Assembly: GCA_023135025.1 (NCBI GenBank)
Contig: JAGLTY010000116.1
Span: 1-6,962, forward strand
Direction of reading: 5' to 3'
DNA length: 6,962 nt
From: Bacteroidales bacterium
GTDB taxonomy: Bacteria; Bacteroidota; Bacteroidia; Bacteroidales; GCA-2748055
Numbering within the stretch: position 1 is the first letter of the stretch; every line of letters begins with the position of its first letter. The notes beneath the pieces were generated by a model. That model saw nothing but the letters and a program-made list of their open reading frames with translations, did not search any database and was not told where the DNA came from. The translations under genes were made by a program, and so were the position numbers. Positions 1 to 6,450 of the stretch are shown here, one piece after another.

Positions 1-1860
1 GGGAGTGGCCGGGAAAACCACTTTGATACCCGGAATATGTGCTACCAGCGACGACCAGTCCTGCGAATGTTGTGCACCATATTTAGATCCTACAGAGACC
101 CTGAGTACCACCGGCATCTTAATGAGATTTCCACTCATGGCCTGCCATTTGGGCAGCTGGTTAAAGACCTCATCGCCCGATCGCCCCAGGAAATCGCAAT
201 ACATGATCTCCGGGATAACCCTTCCGCCGCACATGCCATAACCAATGGCTGTTCCCACAATGGCACCCTCTGATATGGGTGAGTTAAAGAGACGGTTATA
301 GGGCAGCGCCTCGGTGAGTCCCCGGTAGACAGCAAAGGCCCCACCCCAATCACGGTTCTCCTCCCCGTATGCCACCAGCGTCGGGTCCTTATAAAAACGG
401 TCAGCGATGGCTTCAAAGAGCCCATCCCTGAACTGGTACTGTTTCATGGATGAATGGGGTTTACCCTCTTTATCAAATGCATACCGCTCTTTTCGGGCGA
501 TCTGTTTGACCCTCGGGTTCTCCTCCATGGGGTGGTTCACTTCGGGTGTGCCCTCCTCCATGCGGTCGACCGACTTGTTGGAGAACATCATCTCCCCGAT
601 CAATCCGGGACTGGAGACCAGATCCATTCGTGGCGATACCTGGTCATCTATAGAGAGTTTGAAGGCACCCATGATCAGTTCATCGGTCTCCGCCTTGATC
701 TGCTCCAGGGCTGCCTGATCGGCCACGCCTGCATCCAACAGCTCTTTACCAAAGGAGAGAATGGAATCGACTGATTCCCATGCTTCAACCTCCTCCTTCG
801 ACCGATAGGAAGAGGAGTCGGATGGAGAGTGTCCGCTGAAACGGTAGGTAAGTACATCCAGGAAGACCGGACCTTTTTTCTCTTCAATAATCTTCATTTT
901 CCGTTCATAGGCATCAATCACCGCCAGGGGATTATATCCATCCACACGCTCTGTGTGCATTTTCTCCGCATTCAGTGCGGCCCCAACCCTGGCGGCAATT
1001 GAGTAACCCATGGTCTCCCCGCAGGTCTGTCCCCCCATACCATACTGGTTGTTCATGATATTGAATATAATGGGCAGTCCCCCCTTCATATCGCCTTCCC
1101 ACAGCTCGCGGAACTGATCCATGGCTGCAAAGGTCATCCCTTCCCATACCGGACCACATCCCAGCGAAGCATCGCCAATGTTGGCCACAACAATACCAGA
1201 CTTCCGGTTCACCTTCTTATAGAGTGCTGCCCCTACAGCAATATCGCCCGAACCACCCACAATGGCGTTGTTGGGATAGATACCGAAGGGGGTGAAAAAA
1301 GCGTGCATAGAACCGCCCAATCCCTTATTAAAACCGGTCTCTCGTGCAAATATTTCAGCCAGTGTCCCGTAAATCAGGAACTTAAGCGCCAGCGACTTTA
1401 TATCACCTTTGTGTCCTTTTTCAACGATGGACAGGATTCGGCCATCAAAGAAATTCTTCATGATCCCGTGCAGAGTATCATCATCCAGCTTCTGGATGGC
1501 CGAGAGTCCTTTGGCCAGGATCTCACCATGGGAGCGGTGCGAACCGAAAATATAGTCGTTGATATCCAGCCTGTAGGCCATGCCCACAGCCGCAGCTTCC
1601 TGTCCGATGGAGAGGTGGGCCGGACCCGGATGGGAATGGGGTATCCCTTTATACTCATCTGTGGTTTTGATCAGGTTAAGCATGGTTTCAAACTCCCTGA
1701 TAATAAGCATATCCCTGTAAATACGGGTCAGGTCATCCTTCGAAAACTGCGTTAACTCCTCTTTAACCGATCTGTTGTAACTATTGACGGGAATGGAACC
1801 CAGTTCCAGGGTTTGAGACTTTCTGACGTCTGTCGGGTTGATATATTGATTCTTTGGCAT
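1..1860 (-). CDS. 2-oxoacid dehydrogenase E1, fused alpha-beta, thiamine diphosphate-dependent (partial, 3' end outside window)
   Basis: An open frame of 620 codons runs from the ATG at 1860 to base 1 with no stop, so the C-terminus is missing. Residues about 40-360 form an E1alpha domain: SIGQEAAAVG (84-93), GSHRSHG (106-112), GGSMH (182-186), the ThDP/Mg site GDA (229-231) to NN (270-271), and the active-site loop RFSGHSPSD (340-348). A linker follows, then an E1beta domain from about 480: SPISEG with the cofactor-contacting Glu531, and GAQHSQ with the probable catalytic His598. E1 decarboxylates a 2-oxoacid and reductively acylates the lipoyl group of E2, in the cytoplasm. By family comparison roughly 200 residues are missing. 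The gene starts 27 nt after the E2 stop, so it is the second gene of an operon. No Shine-Dalgarno precedes it. GDA replaces the usual GDG and the spacing to NN is long. The family is secure; pyruvate, branched-chain oxoacids, acetoin or another substrate cannot be told apart. Confidence 0.93.
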   Translation of the reverse strand, partial: MPKNQYINPTDVRKSQTLELGSIPVNSYNRSVKEELTQFSKDDLTRIYRDMLIIREFETMLNLIKTTDEYKGIPHSHPGPAHLSIGQEAAAVGMAYRLDINDYIFGSHRSHGEILAKGLSAIQKLDDDTLHGIMKNFFDGRILSIVEKGHKGDIKSLALKFLIYGTLAEIFARETGFNKGLGGSMHAFFTPFGIYPNNAIVGGSGDIAVGAALYKKVNRKSGIVVANIGDASLGCGPVWEGMTFAAMDQFRELWEGDMKGGLPIIFNIMNNQYGMGGQTCGETMGYSIAARVGAALNAEKMHTERVDGYNPLAVIDAYERKMKIIEEKKGPVFLDVLTYRFSGHSPSDSSSYRSKEEVEAWESVDSILSFGKELLDAGVADQAALEQIKAETDELIMGAFKLSIDDQVSPRMDLVSSPGLIGEMMFSNKSVDRMEEGTPEVNHPMEENPRVKQIARKERYAFDKEGKPHSSMKQYQFRDGLFEAIADRFYKDPTLVAYGEENRDWGGAFAVYRGLTEALPYNRLFNSPISEGAIVGTAIGYGMCGGRVIPEIMYCDFLGRSGDEVFNQLPKWQAMSGNLIKMPVVLRVSVGSKYGAQHSQDWSSLVAHIPGIKVVFPATP

Positions 1861-1887
1861 GGGGAAAGGTTATTGTGTTTTTGGTTA

Positions 1888-3240
1888 TTAAAGTAGGTTG
1901 GTTGAGAGTTGCTCTATCTGGTTCTTGATTTCGGCAAGGAACAGTGTGGCCGGTCCTCCATCCAGCGCCCTGTGGTCATAGGTAAGGGACAATCCCATGA
2001 AAGGTTGGAAACCAAATGTTCCATCGGTCAACGTAGCTGGTCGCTGAATGATTGTATTCACACCCAGGATACCCACCTGGGGCAGGTTGATCACCGGGGT
2101 AAACATCTCTACCCCATAGTTACCCAGGTTCGAAACGGTAAATGTGGCTGTTTCAGGAACAATCAGGTCGGGAGAGATACTTCCCTTTTTGGAGCTGTCC
2201 GCTATCTCTTTCAGGTGGACCGAGAGTTCGGGAAGTGTAAAACGGTCGGCATTCAGCAGCGTTGGAACCATCAATCCGCGATCTGTATCCACGGCCAGTC
2301 CCAGGTTCACCTGGTCGTACATACGGATATTTTCACCAAGGAGATGTGCATTGGCCCCTCGGTGCAGCAACAGGCTTTGTATCAGCGCGTAACACACCAT
2401 ATCATTAAGGGTGATATTGTAGGGATATCCACCTTCCTGTCTTACTTTAACCTGGCGGCGCAACTGCAACATGCCTGTAACATTGGCACTGAGGTGGTGG
2501 GTTAGCTGGGCCGAATTCTGCAACGAACGGTGCATGGCACCTGCAATGATTTTTCGTACGTTACTAAGCGGGAGATCTGAGAATGATCCCGTTCCTTCGA
2601 TTAAACCGCCTGCTTCTGGAACCTGAGATGGTTTCAGCAAATCAGCGGTCTTATATTTTCCACAGTCCGGTTTGTCGCAAGGAACAGTCAGTCCCTCTGC
2701 CTCCTTTTTCTTTTGTGCCAGGGGGGTGAGTCGTTTACCCTCTCTGATCGCTTCAATAATATCCCGCTCAATGATTCGTCCACCGGGACCGGTTCCCTGT
2801 ACAGCTTCCAGAACCACCCGCTTCTCCTGTGCCAGCTTTCGGGCCCTGGGAGAGATGGAGGAGCTATTACTACCTGTCTGAGTGGCTGAAACAGTTTCAG
2901 TAGATGGGGGTTCATCCGTTTTCCTGACTACCTCAGATTCAGAAGTAATCTCTGCCGCTTCAACTGAACCACCGGCCGGACGAAACGCTTCAATATCCTC
3001 TCCTTCTGCCCCGATCACTGCCACATTCAGCAATACAGGCACCTCATCACCCTCCTCATAGAAACGGGCCAGCAAAATCCCATTCTCCGGTGCCTCCTCC
3101 TCGAAAGCGGCTTTATCTGTCTCATAGGCAAAGAGCAGATCCCCCCTGGATACTTTGTCTCCTACCGATTTATACCATTCGGTCAGAATGCAACTTTCTA
3201 CCGATTGTCCCTGCCTTGGCATAATTACAGCATTGGCCAT
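1888..3240 (-). CDS. 2-oxoacid dehydrogenase E2, lipoyl dihydrolipoamide acyltransferase
   Basis: This 450-residue protein has the E2 layout. An N-terminal lipoyl domain (about 3-78) carries the lipoylated Lys43 in ETDKAAFEEEA. A Ser/Thr/Glu-rich linker (about 90-127) leads to a peripheral subunit-binding domain (about 129-165; SPRARKLA and GTGPGGRI). The catalytic acyltransferase domain (about 223-447) ends with DHRALDGG, giving catalytic His423 and Asp427. E2 passes the acyl group from E1 to coenzyme A and forms the core of the complex. Between PSBD and catalytic domain, residues 171-203 resemble a second, degenerate PSBD with Cys188 and Cys193. The ATG is well set: AAGGAG lies 7 nt upstream. 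It is the first gene of the operon, with E1 27 nt downstream. No E3 gene is visible. E2 identity is certain; the acyl specificity is not known. Confidence 0.96.
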   Translation of the reverse strand: MANAVIMPRQGQSVESCILTEWYKSVGDKVSRGDLLFAYETDKAAFEEEAPENGILLARFYEEGDEVPVLLNVAVIGAEGEDIEAFRPAGGSVEAAEITSESEVVRKTDEPPSTETVSATQTGSNSSSISPRARKLAQEKRVVLEAVQGTGPGGRIIERDIIEAIREGKRLTPLAQKKKEAEGLTVPCDKPDCGKYKTADLLKPSQVPEAGGLIEGTGSFSDLPLSNVRKIIAGAMHRSLQNSAQLTHHLSANVTGMLQLRRQVKVRQEGGYPYNITLNDMVCYALIQSLLLHRGANAHLLGENIRMYDQVNLGLAVDTDRGLMVPTLLNADRFTLPELSVHLKEIADSSKKGSISPDLIVPETATFTVSNLGNYGVEMFTPVINLPQVGILGVNTIIQRPATLTDGTFGFQPFMGLSLTYDHRALDGGPATLFLAEIKNQIEQLSTNLL

Positions 3241-3247
3241 TTTTTAT

Positions 3248-3253
3248 CTCCTT
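3248..3253 (-). promoter_or_regulatory. Shine-Dalgarno site of the E2 gene
   Basis: The minus strand reads AAGGAG 7 nt before the E2 ATG at 3240. This is a full-strength ribosome binding site and fixes the E2 start. The other genes here have A-rich leaders with no or only weak SD, as is common in Bacteroidota, so this one stands out. Confidence 0.75.
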
Positions 3254-3286
3254 ATTAACTATTAGCAACTATTCATCAATCACCCT

Positions 3287-3302
3287 ACTTGTCTATACAA
3301 GT
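3287..3302. promoter_or_regulatory. HutC-type GntR operator overlapping the E2 transcription start
   Basis: The site has perfect 6-bp arms, ACTTGT and ACAAGT, around CTAT. Its core GTCTATAC fits the known HutC-subfamily operator consensus GTMTAKAC. It begins one base downstream of the E2 -7 box and covers the expected start site, a classic repressor position. The adjacent divergent gene encodes a HutC-type regulator, its likely ligand. That the regulator represses E2-E1 is inference. Confidence 0.75.
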
Positions 3303-3303
3303 A

Positions 3304-3335
3304 CAAATATAATAGCTTTTTCCCGAATATGAAAA
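3304..3335 (-). promoter_or_regulatory. Bacteroidota-type promoter of the E2-E1 operon
   Basis: On the minus strand TATATTTG (3311-3304) matches the Bacteroidota primary sigma -7 element TAnnTTTG exactly. TTTTC (3335-3331), a one-mismatch -33 TTTG element, lies 19 nt upstream, the usual spacing. The predicted start is near 3297-3300, giving a leader of about 58 nt. The start has not been measured. Confidence 0.6.
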
Positions 3336-3346
3336 GAATTTCATAT
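3327..3346. repeat. 8-4-8 perfect inverted repeat over the E2 -33 region
   Basis: ATATGAAA and TTTCATAT are perfect 8-bp inverted arms separated by AGAA. The repeat overlaps the -33 box of the E2 promoter. It does not match the HutC consensus, so a different regulator is likely. Its centre (3336.5) is 42 bp from the centre of the HutC operator (3294.5), about four helical turns. It has no T-run and is unlikely to be a terminator. Confidence 0.55.
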
Positions 3347-3423
3347 CAACGTATCAAAATAATCCTATATTATTGTTATAATGGTATTTACACAATCGTT
3401 CTCAACTCCTGTTTTGAAAATAT

Positions 3424-3455
3424 TTTTCATTTACATATATTTACAACTATATTTG
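3424..3455 (+). promoter_or_regulatory. Bacteroidota-type promoter of the GntR regulator gene
   Basis: TTTTC (3424-3428), 19 nt, then TATATTTG (3448-3455) copies the E2 promoter layout base for base in both boxes. The predicted start is near 3460, leaving a leader of about 24 nt. ATTTACA repeats lie inside and just after it. No HutC consensus site overlaps it, so direct autorepression is not evident. Confidence 0.55.
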
Positions 3456-3483
3456 CTGATATTTACAAATCAAGGTTGCCCAG

Positions 3484-4200
3484 ATGATGGCAGTTAAAGA
3501 AGCTCCCTCCTACCGGAAACTCTATGAAAAGCTGAGGAAGCTGATGGAGGATGGTACCTATAAAAGAGGGGATCTGCTCCCCTCCGAAAATGAGCTGTGT
3601 GCCGCCCACCACCTCACCCGTCCCACGGTACGGAAGGCACTGGATATGCTGGTAAACGACGGATTTATCCTCCGGCACCAGGGAAAAGGCTCCATTGTGC
3701 AGGGTCAGCCAAAGGGGATTGGAATTCTCTCTTTGACCGGAACCACCTCTGCCATTGGAGAGGATATCCTGACCACCAGGATCATTGTCAAACCAAGGAT
3801 CATCAGCTGGGAGCAGGCCTTCGGTTTCGAAATCAGCGAAAAGGAGAAGAGTATGGGTTGCATCTACCTGGAACGGGTAAGACTGATCAATGACCAGCCT
3901 GTTTTCTACGATATCACCATGATCCCCAACCTGAACCTGCCCCGGTTTACCTCCCGGACATTTGAAAACCGCTCACTGTTTAAGATTCTGCGGAAACATT
4001 ACCAGGTAGAGGTAAAGGGCGGGGAGCAAAAGATCCAGGCCATTACGGCCGACGAGAGGATCCAGAAGCATTTTGGCGTGAAAAAGAACCATCCCATCCT
4101 TCGGGTCGACCGGAAACTGGAGACCAACCGACTGGGCTTCTCCTTCTTCAGCCAGATCTACTGTAACACAAGCGACTACAGCCTGACCGGCCGGTTCTAG
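3484..4200 (+). CDS. GntR family transcriptional regulator, HutC subfamily (wHTH-UTRA)
   Basis: This 238-residue protein has an N-terminal winged helix-turn-helix (about 8-75), shown by LPSENELCAAHHLTRPTVRK (32-51), the segment around DGFILRHQGKGSIV (59-72) and the usual GntR spacing. A C-terminal UTRA effector domain follows (about 97-234), including YLERVRLINDQPVFYD at 128-143. The length is typical of HutC regulators. These bind DNA as dimers at GTMTAKAC-like palindromes and release on binding a small metabolite. Such a palindrome lies at 3287-3302 on the divergent E2 start site, so E2-E1 is the likely target. The gene starts with tandem ATGs at 3484 and 3487; a weak AAGG at 3472-3475 is 8 nt from the first, which I chose. 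The effector, probably the dehydrogenase substrate or a precursor, is not identifiable. Confidence 0.93.
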   Translation: MMAVKEAPSYRKLYEKLRKLMEDGTYKRGDLLPSENELCAAHHLTRPTVRKALDMLVNDGFILRHQGKGSIVQGQPKGIGILSLTGTTSAIGEDILTTRIIVKPRIISWEQAFGFEISEKEKSMGCIYLERVRLINDQPVFYDITMIPNLNLPRFTSRTFENRSLFKILRKHYQVEVKGGEQKIQAITADERIQKHFGVKKNHPILRVDRKLETNRLGFSFFSQIYCNTSDYSLTGRF

Positions 4201-4206
4201 AGCACA

Positions 4207-4250
4207 GGCAGTTCCCAGGGAGCCCTGTAACTGGCCTTTGTAAGTTTTTT
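4207..4250 (+). terminator. Probable intrinsic terminator after the GntR regulator gene
   Basis: An imperfect hairpin starts 6 nt after the stop. Outer arms GGCAGTT (4207-4213) and AACTG-g-CC (4229-4236) and inner arms CAGG (4216-4219) and CCTG (4224-4227) enclose the loop GAGC. The T-rich stretch TTTGTAAGTTTTTT follows at 4237-4250. The stem is interrupted and the T-run broken, so strength is uncertain. On the other strand no T-run follows the hairpin, so it is best read as terminating the plus-strand gene only. Confidence 0.5.
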
Positions 4251-4279
4251 CAATCCACTGGTACTGTTCTCTGTATCTA

Positions 4280-4879
4280 CTACAGTTCCCGAACCTTGAT
4301 GTTCCTGAACTTCACCGACATATGCACACCACCATGCAGCTGCAATCCAATGGGGCCTTCATCCACAAGAGCAATGCCTGTATAGTCCACCATGGGTTCC
4401 CCGTTCAGTATGGTCTGGATACGTTTTCCTGTGACGATTACTTTCAGGTGGTTCCACTCACCGATCTTGTGAATATCAACCACCTTGTCGGTCTGACCCG
4501 GATAACTACCCAGCTCATCTTTGGGTGCATAGATACACGCTGTCATATCCTTTTGAAGCGACCTGGAGATCCCGATCTGGACCTGGTGGGTTAATCCACG
4601 GATAAAGATCCCGGTATCGTAATCATCTGTAAGGGTGATATACTCCAACTCCAGCTCGAAATCGCGAAATGAAGTGGTAGTCCAGATAATCGATCCCTCT
4701 TTTTCCGGATTCTCTCCCAACAACTCTCCACCCACCGCTTTCCAGTCTGGTGCCTGCTCTACAGGATCGCACTCCCACCCCTCCAGGCTCTTGCCGTCAA
4801 ACAGGCTCACCGAAGGTTCACATCCGGCTGCCACTAATCCAATCACCAGCAGCCATGCCAGCTTATGTAATTTTTTCAT
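4280..4879 (-). CDS. DUF1080 (3-keto-disaccharide hydrolase-like) lipoprotein
   Basis: This 199-residue protein begins with a lipoprotein signal (KK, hydrophobic core 8-18, lipobox VAAGC, lipidated Cys20), so it should be membrane-anchored outside the cytoplasm. The mature part is one DUF1080/PF06439 concanavalin-like beta-sandwich: SLFDGKSLEGWE (25-36), GIFIRG (90-95), GEWNHLKV (140-147), and GPIGLQLHGGVHMSVKFRNI (175-194). PF06439 is annotated as 3-keto-disaccharide hydrolase, and members have been tied to cleavage or hydration of 3-keto sugars. It is near the short end for the family. It starts 41 nt after the Gfo/Idh stop, so the two are probably co-transcribed; an oxidoreductase making keto-sugars fits as partner. 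There is no SD, only an A-rich leader. The fold is secure; the exact reaction is not. Confidence 0.88.
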   Translation of the reverse strand: MKKLHKLAWLLVIGLVAAGCEPSVSLFDGKSLEGWECDPVEQAPDWKAVGGELLGENPEKEGSIIWTTTSFRDFELELEYITLTDDYDTGIFIRGLTHQVQIGISRSLQKDMTACIYAPKDELGSYPGQTDKVVDIHKIGEWNHLKVIVTGKRIQTILNGEPMVDYTGIALVDEGPIGLQLHGGVHMSVKFRNIKVREL

Positions 4880-4920
4880 TTTTTTTTCATTTTAGGTTTT
4901 TGAATTTCGAATTTTGACTG

Positions 4921-6300
4921 TTATACCACATGTGGGATGACATACGGATGCCTGTATTTCCTGGTCAACAGCATATTGGCCTCCTGGTTGTCAATGAACT
5001 TCTCAAACTCCCCGTTGAACTCAAGGGTCTCCCCCACCCTGTAGGCGATGTTGCCCAGGTGTGCCAGACAGGTGGACATGTGACCCACCAGAATGTCACA
5101 ATTCAGGTCGGCCGGATCGCCTGAACGAACTGCATCAATAAAGTTGACAAAATGTCCCCCGCTACTGGGCGCAGCCCGGAAAGTCTTGTCACCCCCAACT
5201 GCAGCACCTTCTGCCTCCATGCCCGTTCCTGCAAACGGCTCCTCTTCGCGCTCTCTGTAAGCTTTCCAGTTGGATCCGTTCACTTCGAGCCAGCCATTGG
5301 TCCCGTAAAAGATGTTCCCGATCTTAATCCTGGTATTGGACTCGCTGTTGGTAAAGCGGCCGCGGGTTTCAAATTCCAGGATCTTCCCGTCCTCGTATTC
5401 AAATATGGAAGTCTGGGTATTGGGGGTCTCCTGAGAACAATCGTGGGGCGAGATCCCAAAAATACCGCCCATGGACTGCACCTTCACAGGATGCACCTTC
5501 TTACCAAGTCCCCAGCGTGCCACATCGAACTGGTGGGGACCCTGGTTACCGGTATCGCCGTTGCCTGTGTTCCAGTGCCAGTGCCAGTTGTAGTGTCCCC
5601 TCTTTTCGTTGTATGGCCTGTAGGAACAGGGACCCAGCCACATGTCGTAATCGAGTGTGGCAGGAGCTTTGCTGTCGGGCGAAATGCCAAATGAATCCCT
5701 GGGTTTGAAGCAGGTGCCCCTGGCCATGTACACATCACCAATACCACCGTCATTCAGAAATTGCATGGCCTGCATCACGTTGCTGATGGAGCGGTTCTGG
5801 AAACCTACCTGGACCACCCGGTTGTACTTCCTGGCTGCCTCCACCATTTTACGACCTTCCCATATGTTGTGGGAACTGGGCTTCTCCACATAGACATGCT
5901 TCCCGGCCTGGCAGGCCCAGATGGTTCCGAGTGCGTGCCAGTGGTTGGGTGTAGCCATGGCTACTGCGTCGATTTCCGGATCCTCGAATACCTTCCGCAT
6001 GTCCTGTACCGCATCGGGCTTTTTGCCTTTCTGGTTTTCGGCCACCAACTCCCTGGATGGCTCATGGAATTGAGTATCCACGTCGCAGACGGTCTTTACA
6101 AACACATCGTCGTCATACATCTCAGAGAAACTGTTCATTAAATCTTTTCCACGGCCCCTGAGACCAATAACTCCCATGTTAATACGGTCATTGGCACCCG
6201 GAATTCTGCCGTAGGATTTGGCCGACATGGCAGTCAATCCCACCGAAATACCAGCGGTTCCAATGGCAGTTTTCTTGATAAAAGTTCTTCTGTTTTCCAT
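4921..6300 (-). CDS. Tat-exported Gfo/Idh/MocA family oxidoreductase
   Basis: This 459-residue protein starts with a twin-arginine signal, RRTFIKK at 4-10 followed by a weakly hydrophobic stretch to about 28, so it is likely exported folded with its NAD(P). A Rossmann domain follows (about 40-165) with GLRGRG (46-51), ATPNHWHA (116-123) and the family's EKP motif (139-141). The C-terminal substrate domain (about 166-430) includes a Trp/His-rich segment near 239-263 (WHWHWNTG, GPHQFDVARW) with the likely active-site histidines. Members oxidise or reduce sugars and cyclitols, or use NAD redox to cleave glycosides. DUF1080 lies 41 nt downstream in the same operon, which favours a 3-keto-sugar route. 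The ATG is placed by the signal peptide, and a TAA lies upstream in frame without another ATG. Glycosidase-type activity (GH109-like) is an alternative I cannot exclude. Confidence 0.92.
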   Translation of the reverse strand: MENRRTFIKKTAIGTAGISVGLTAMSAKSYGRIPGANDRINMGVIGLRGRGKDLMNSFSEMYDDDVFVKTVCDVDTQFHEPSRELVAENQKGKKPDAVQDMRKVFEDPEIDAVAMATPNHWHALGTIWACQAGKHVYVEKPSSHNIWEGRKMVEAARKYNRVVQVGFQNRSISNVMQAMQFLNDGGIGDVYMARGTCFKPRDSFGISPDSKAPATLDYDMWLGPCSYRPYNEKRGHYNWHWHWNTGNGDTGNQGPHQFDVARWGLGKKVHPVKVQSMGGIFGISPHDCSQETPNTQTSIFEYEDGKILEFETRGRFTNSESNTRIKIGNIFYGTNGWLEVNGSNWKAYREREEEPFAGTGMEAEGAAVGGDKTFRAAPSSGGHFVNFIDAVRSGDPADLNCDILVGHMSTCLAHLGNIAYRVGETLEFNGEFEKFIDNQEANMLLTRKYRHPYVIPHVV

Positions 6301-6450
6301 AGTTTTTAATTTGTCAGATAGAGCAGTAATAAAAGCTCCTTCAATATAGTATAATTAATGCAAAACAATCAATTGGACTATGTTCAATCTGCTCCGCTAT
6401 TGGCACAAACATCTCATCAAATTGGCTATATTTAAGCTCAACTCTGCCCT
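6301..6450. other. Divergent intergenic region between Gfo/Idh and sulfatase genes
   Basis: These 150 bp should hold promoters for both flanking genes, but neither is clear. On the minus strand TATATTG (6348-6342) is an imperfect -7 box. On the plus strand TATATTTA (6427-6434) misses the final G of TAnnTTTG and would leave a leader of only about 11 nt. ATTGGC occurs at 6399-6404 and 6421-6426, 22 bp apart. AAGGAG on the minus strand (6341-6336) is 35 nt from the Gfo/Idh ATG, too far to act as its SD. Confidence 0.5.

Larger units (their letters stand above)
3241..3483. other. Divergent regulatory region between E2 and the GntR regulator
   Basis: These 243 bp are AT-rich relative to the flanking genes and contain no credible coding region. 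They hold the E2 leader and SD, the HutC operator, the outward-facing promoters for E2 and the regulator, the 8-4-8 inverted repeat, and ATTTACA repeats around the regulator promoter. A weak ATTAT-TGTT-ATAAT inverted repeat at 3369-3382 may be chance in such AT-rich DNA. Confidence 0.8.

Noticed and set aside
1303..1755. Plus-strand open frame of 150 codons opposite E1
   Set aside because: The minus-strand E1 frame is continuous and carries family motifs throughout this stretch; the antisense peptide has no recognisable feature.
1861..1887. Possible separate promoter or SD for E1
   Set aside because: The 27-nt gap after the E2 stop has no purine-rich SD and no room for a promoter; co-transcription with E2 is simpler.
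1909..2505. Long plus-strand open frame of 198 codons inside the E2 gene
   Set aside because: It is antisense to the catalytic domain of E2, whose motifs are unmistakable. The predicted peptide shows no domain or signal and is Cys/His/Gln-rich as expected of a shadow frame.
3377..3382. TATAAT, a sigma70-like -10 box
   Set aside because: No -35 partner is found at the right distance, and Bacteroidota promoters use TAnnTTTG, which is matched better elsewhere in the same region.
3369..3382. ATTAT-TGTT-ATAAT inverted repeat
   Set aside because: Five-base arms made only of A and T are expected by chance in this AT-rich stretch, and it overlaps no promoter box.
4880..4920. Repeated GAATTT around a TTCGAA palindrome between Gfo/Idh and DUF1080
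   Set aside because: The 6-bp palindrome does not extend and the repeats are short AT-rich words; there is no convincing hairpin or operator.
5152..5694. Plus-strand open frame of 180 codons inside the Gfo/Idh gene
   Set aside because: It is antisense to the substrate domain of a clear Gfo/Idh protein, with low-complexity Val/Pro runs from the Trp/His-rich segment. No start context or domain supports it.
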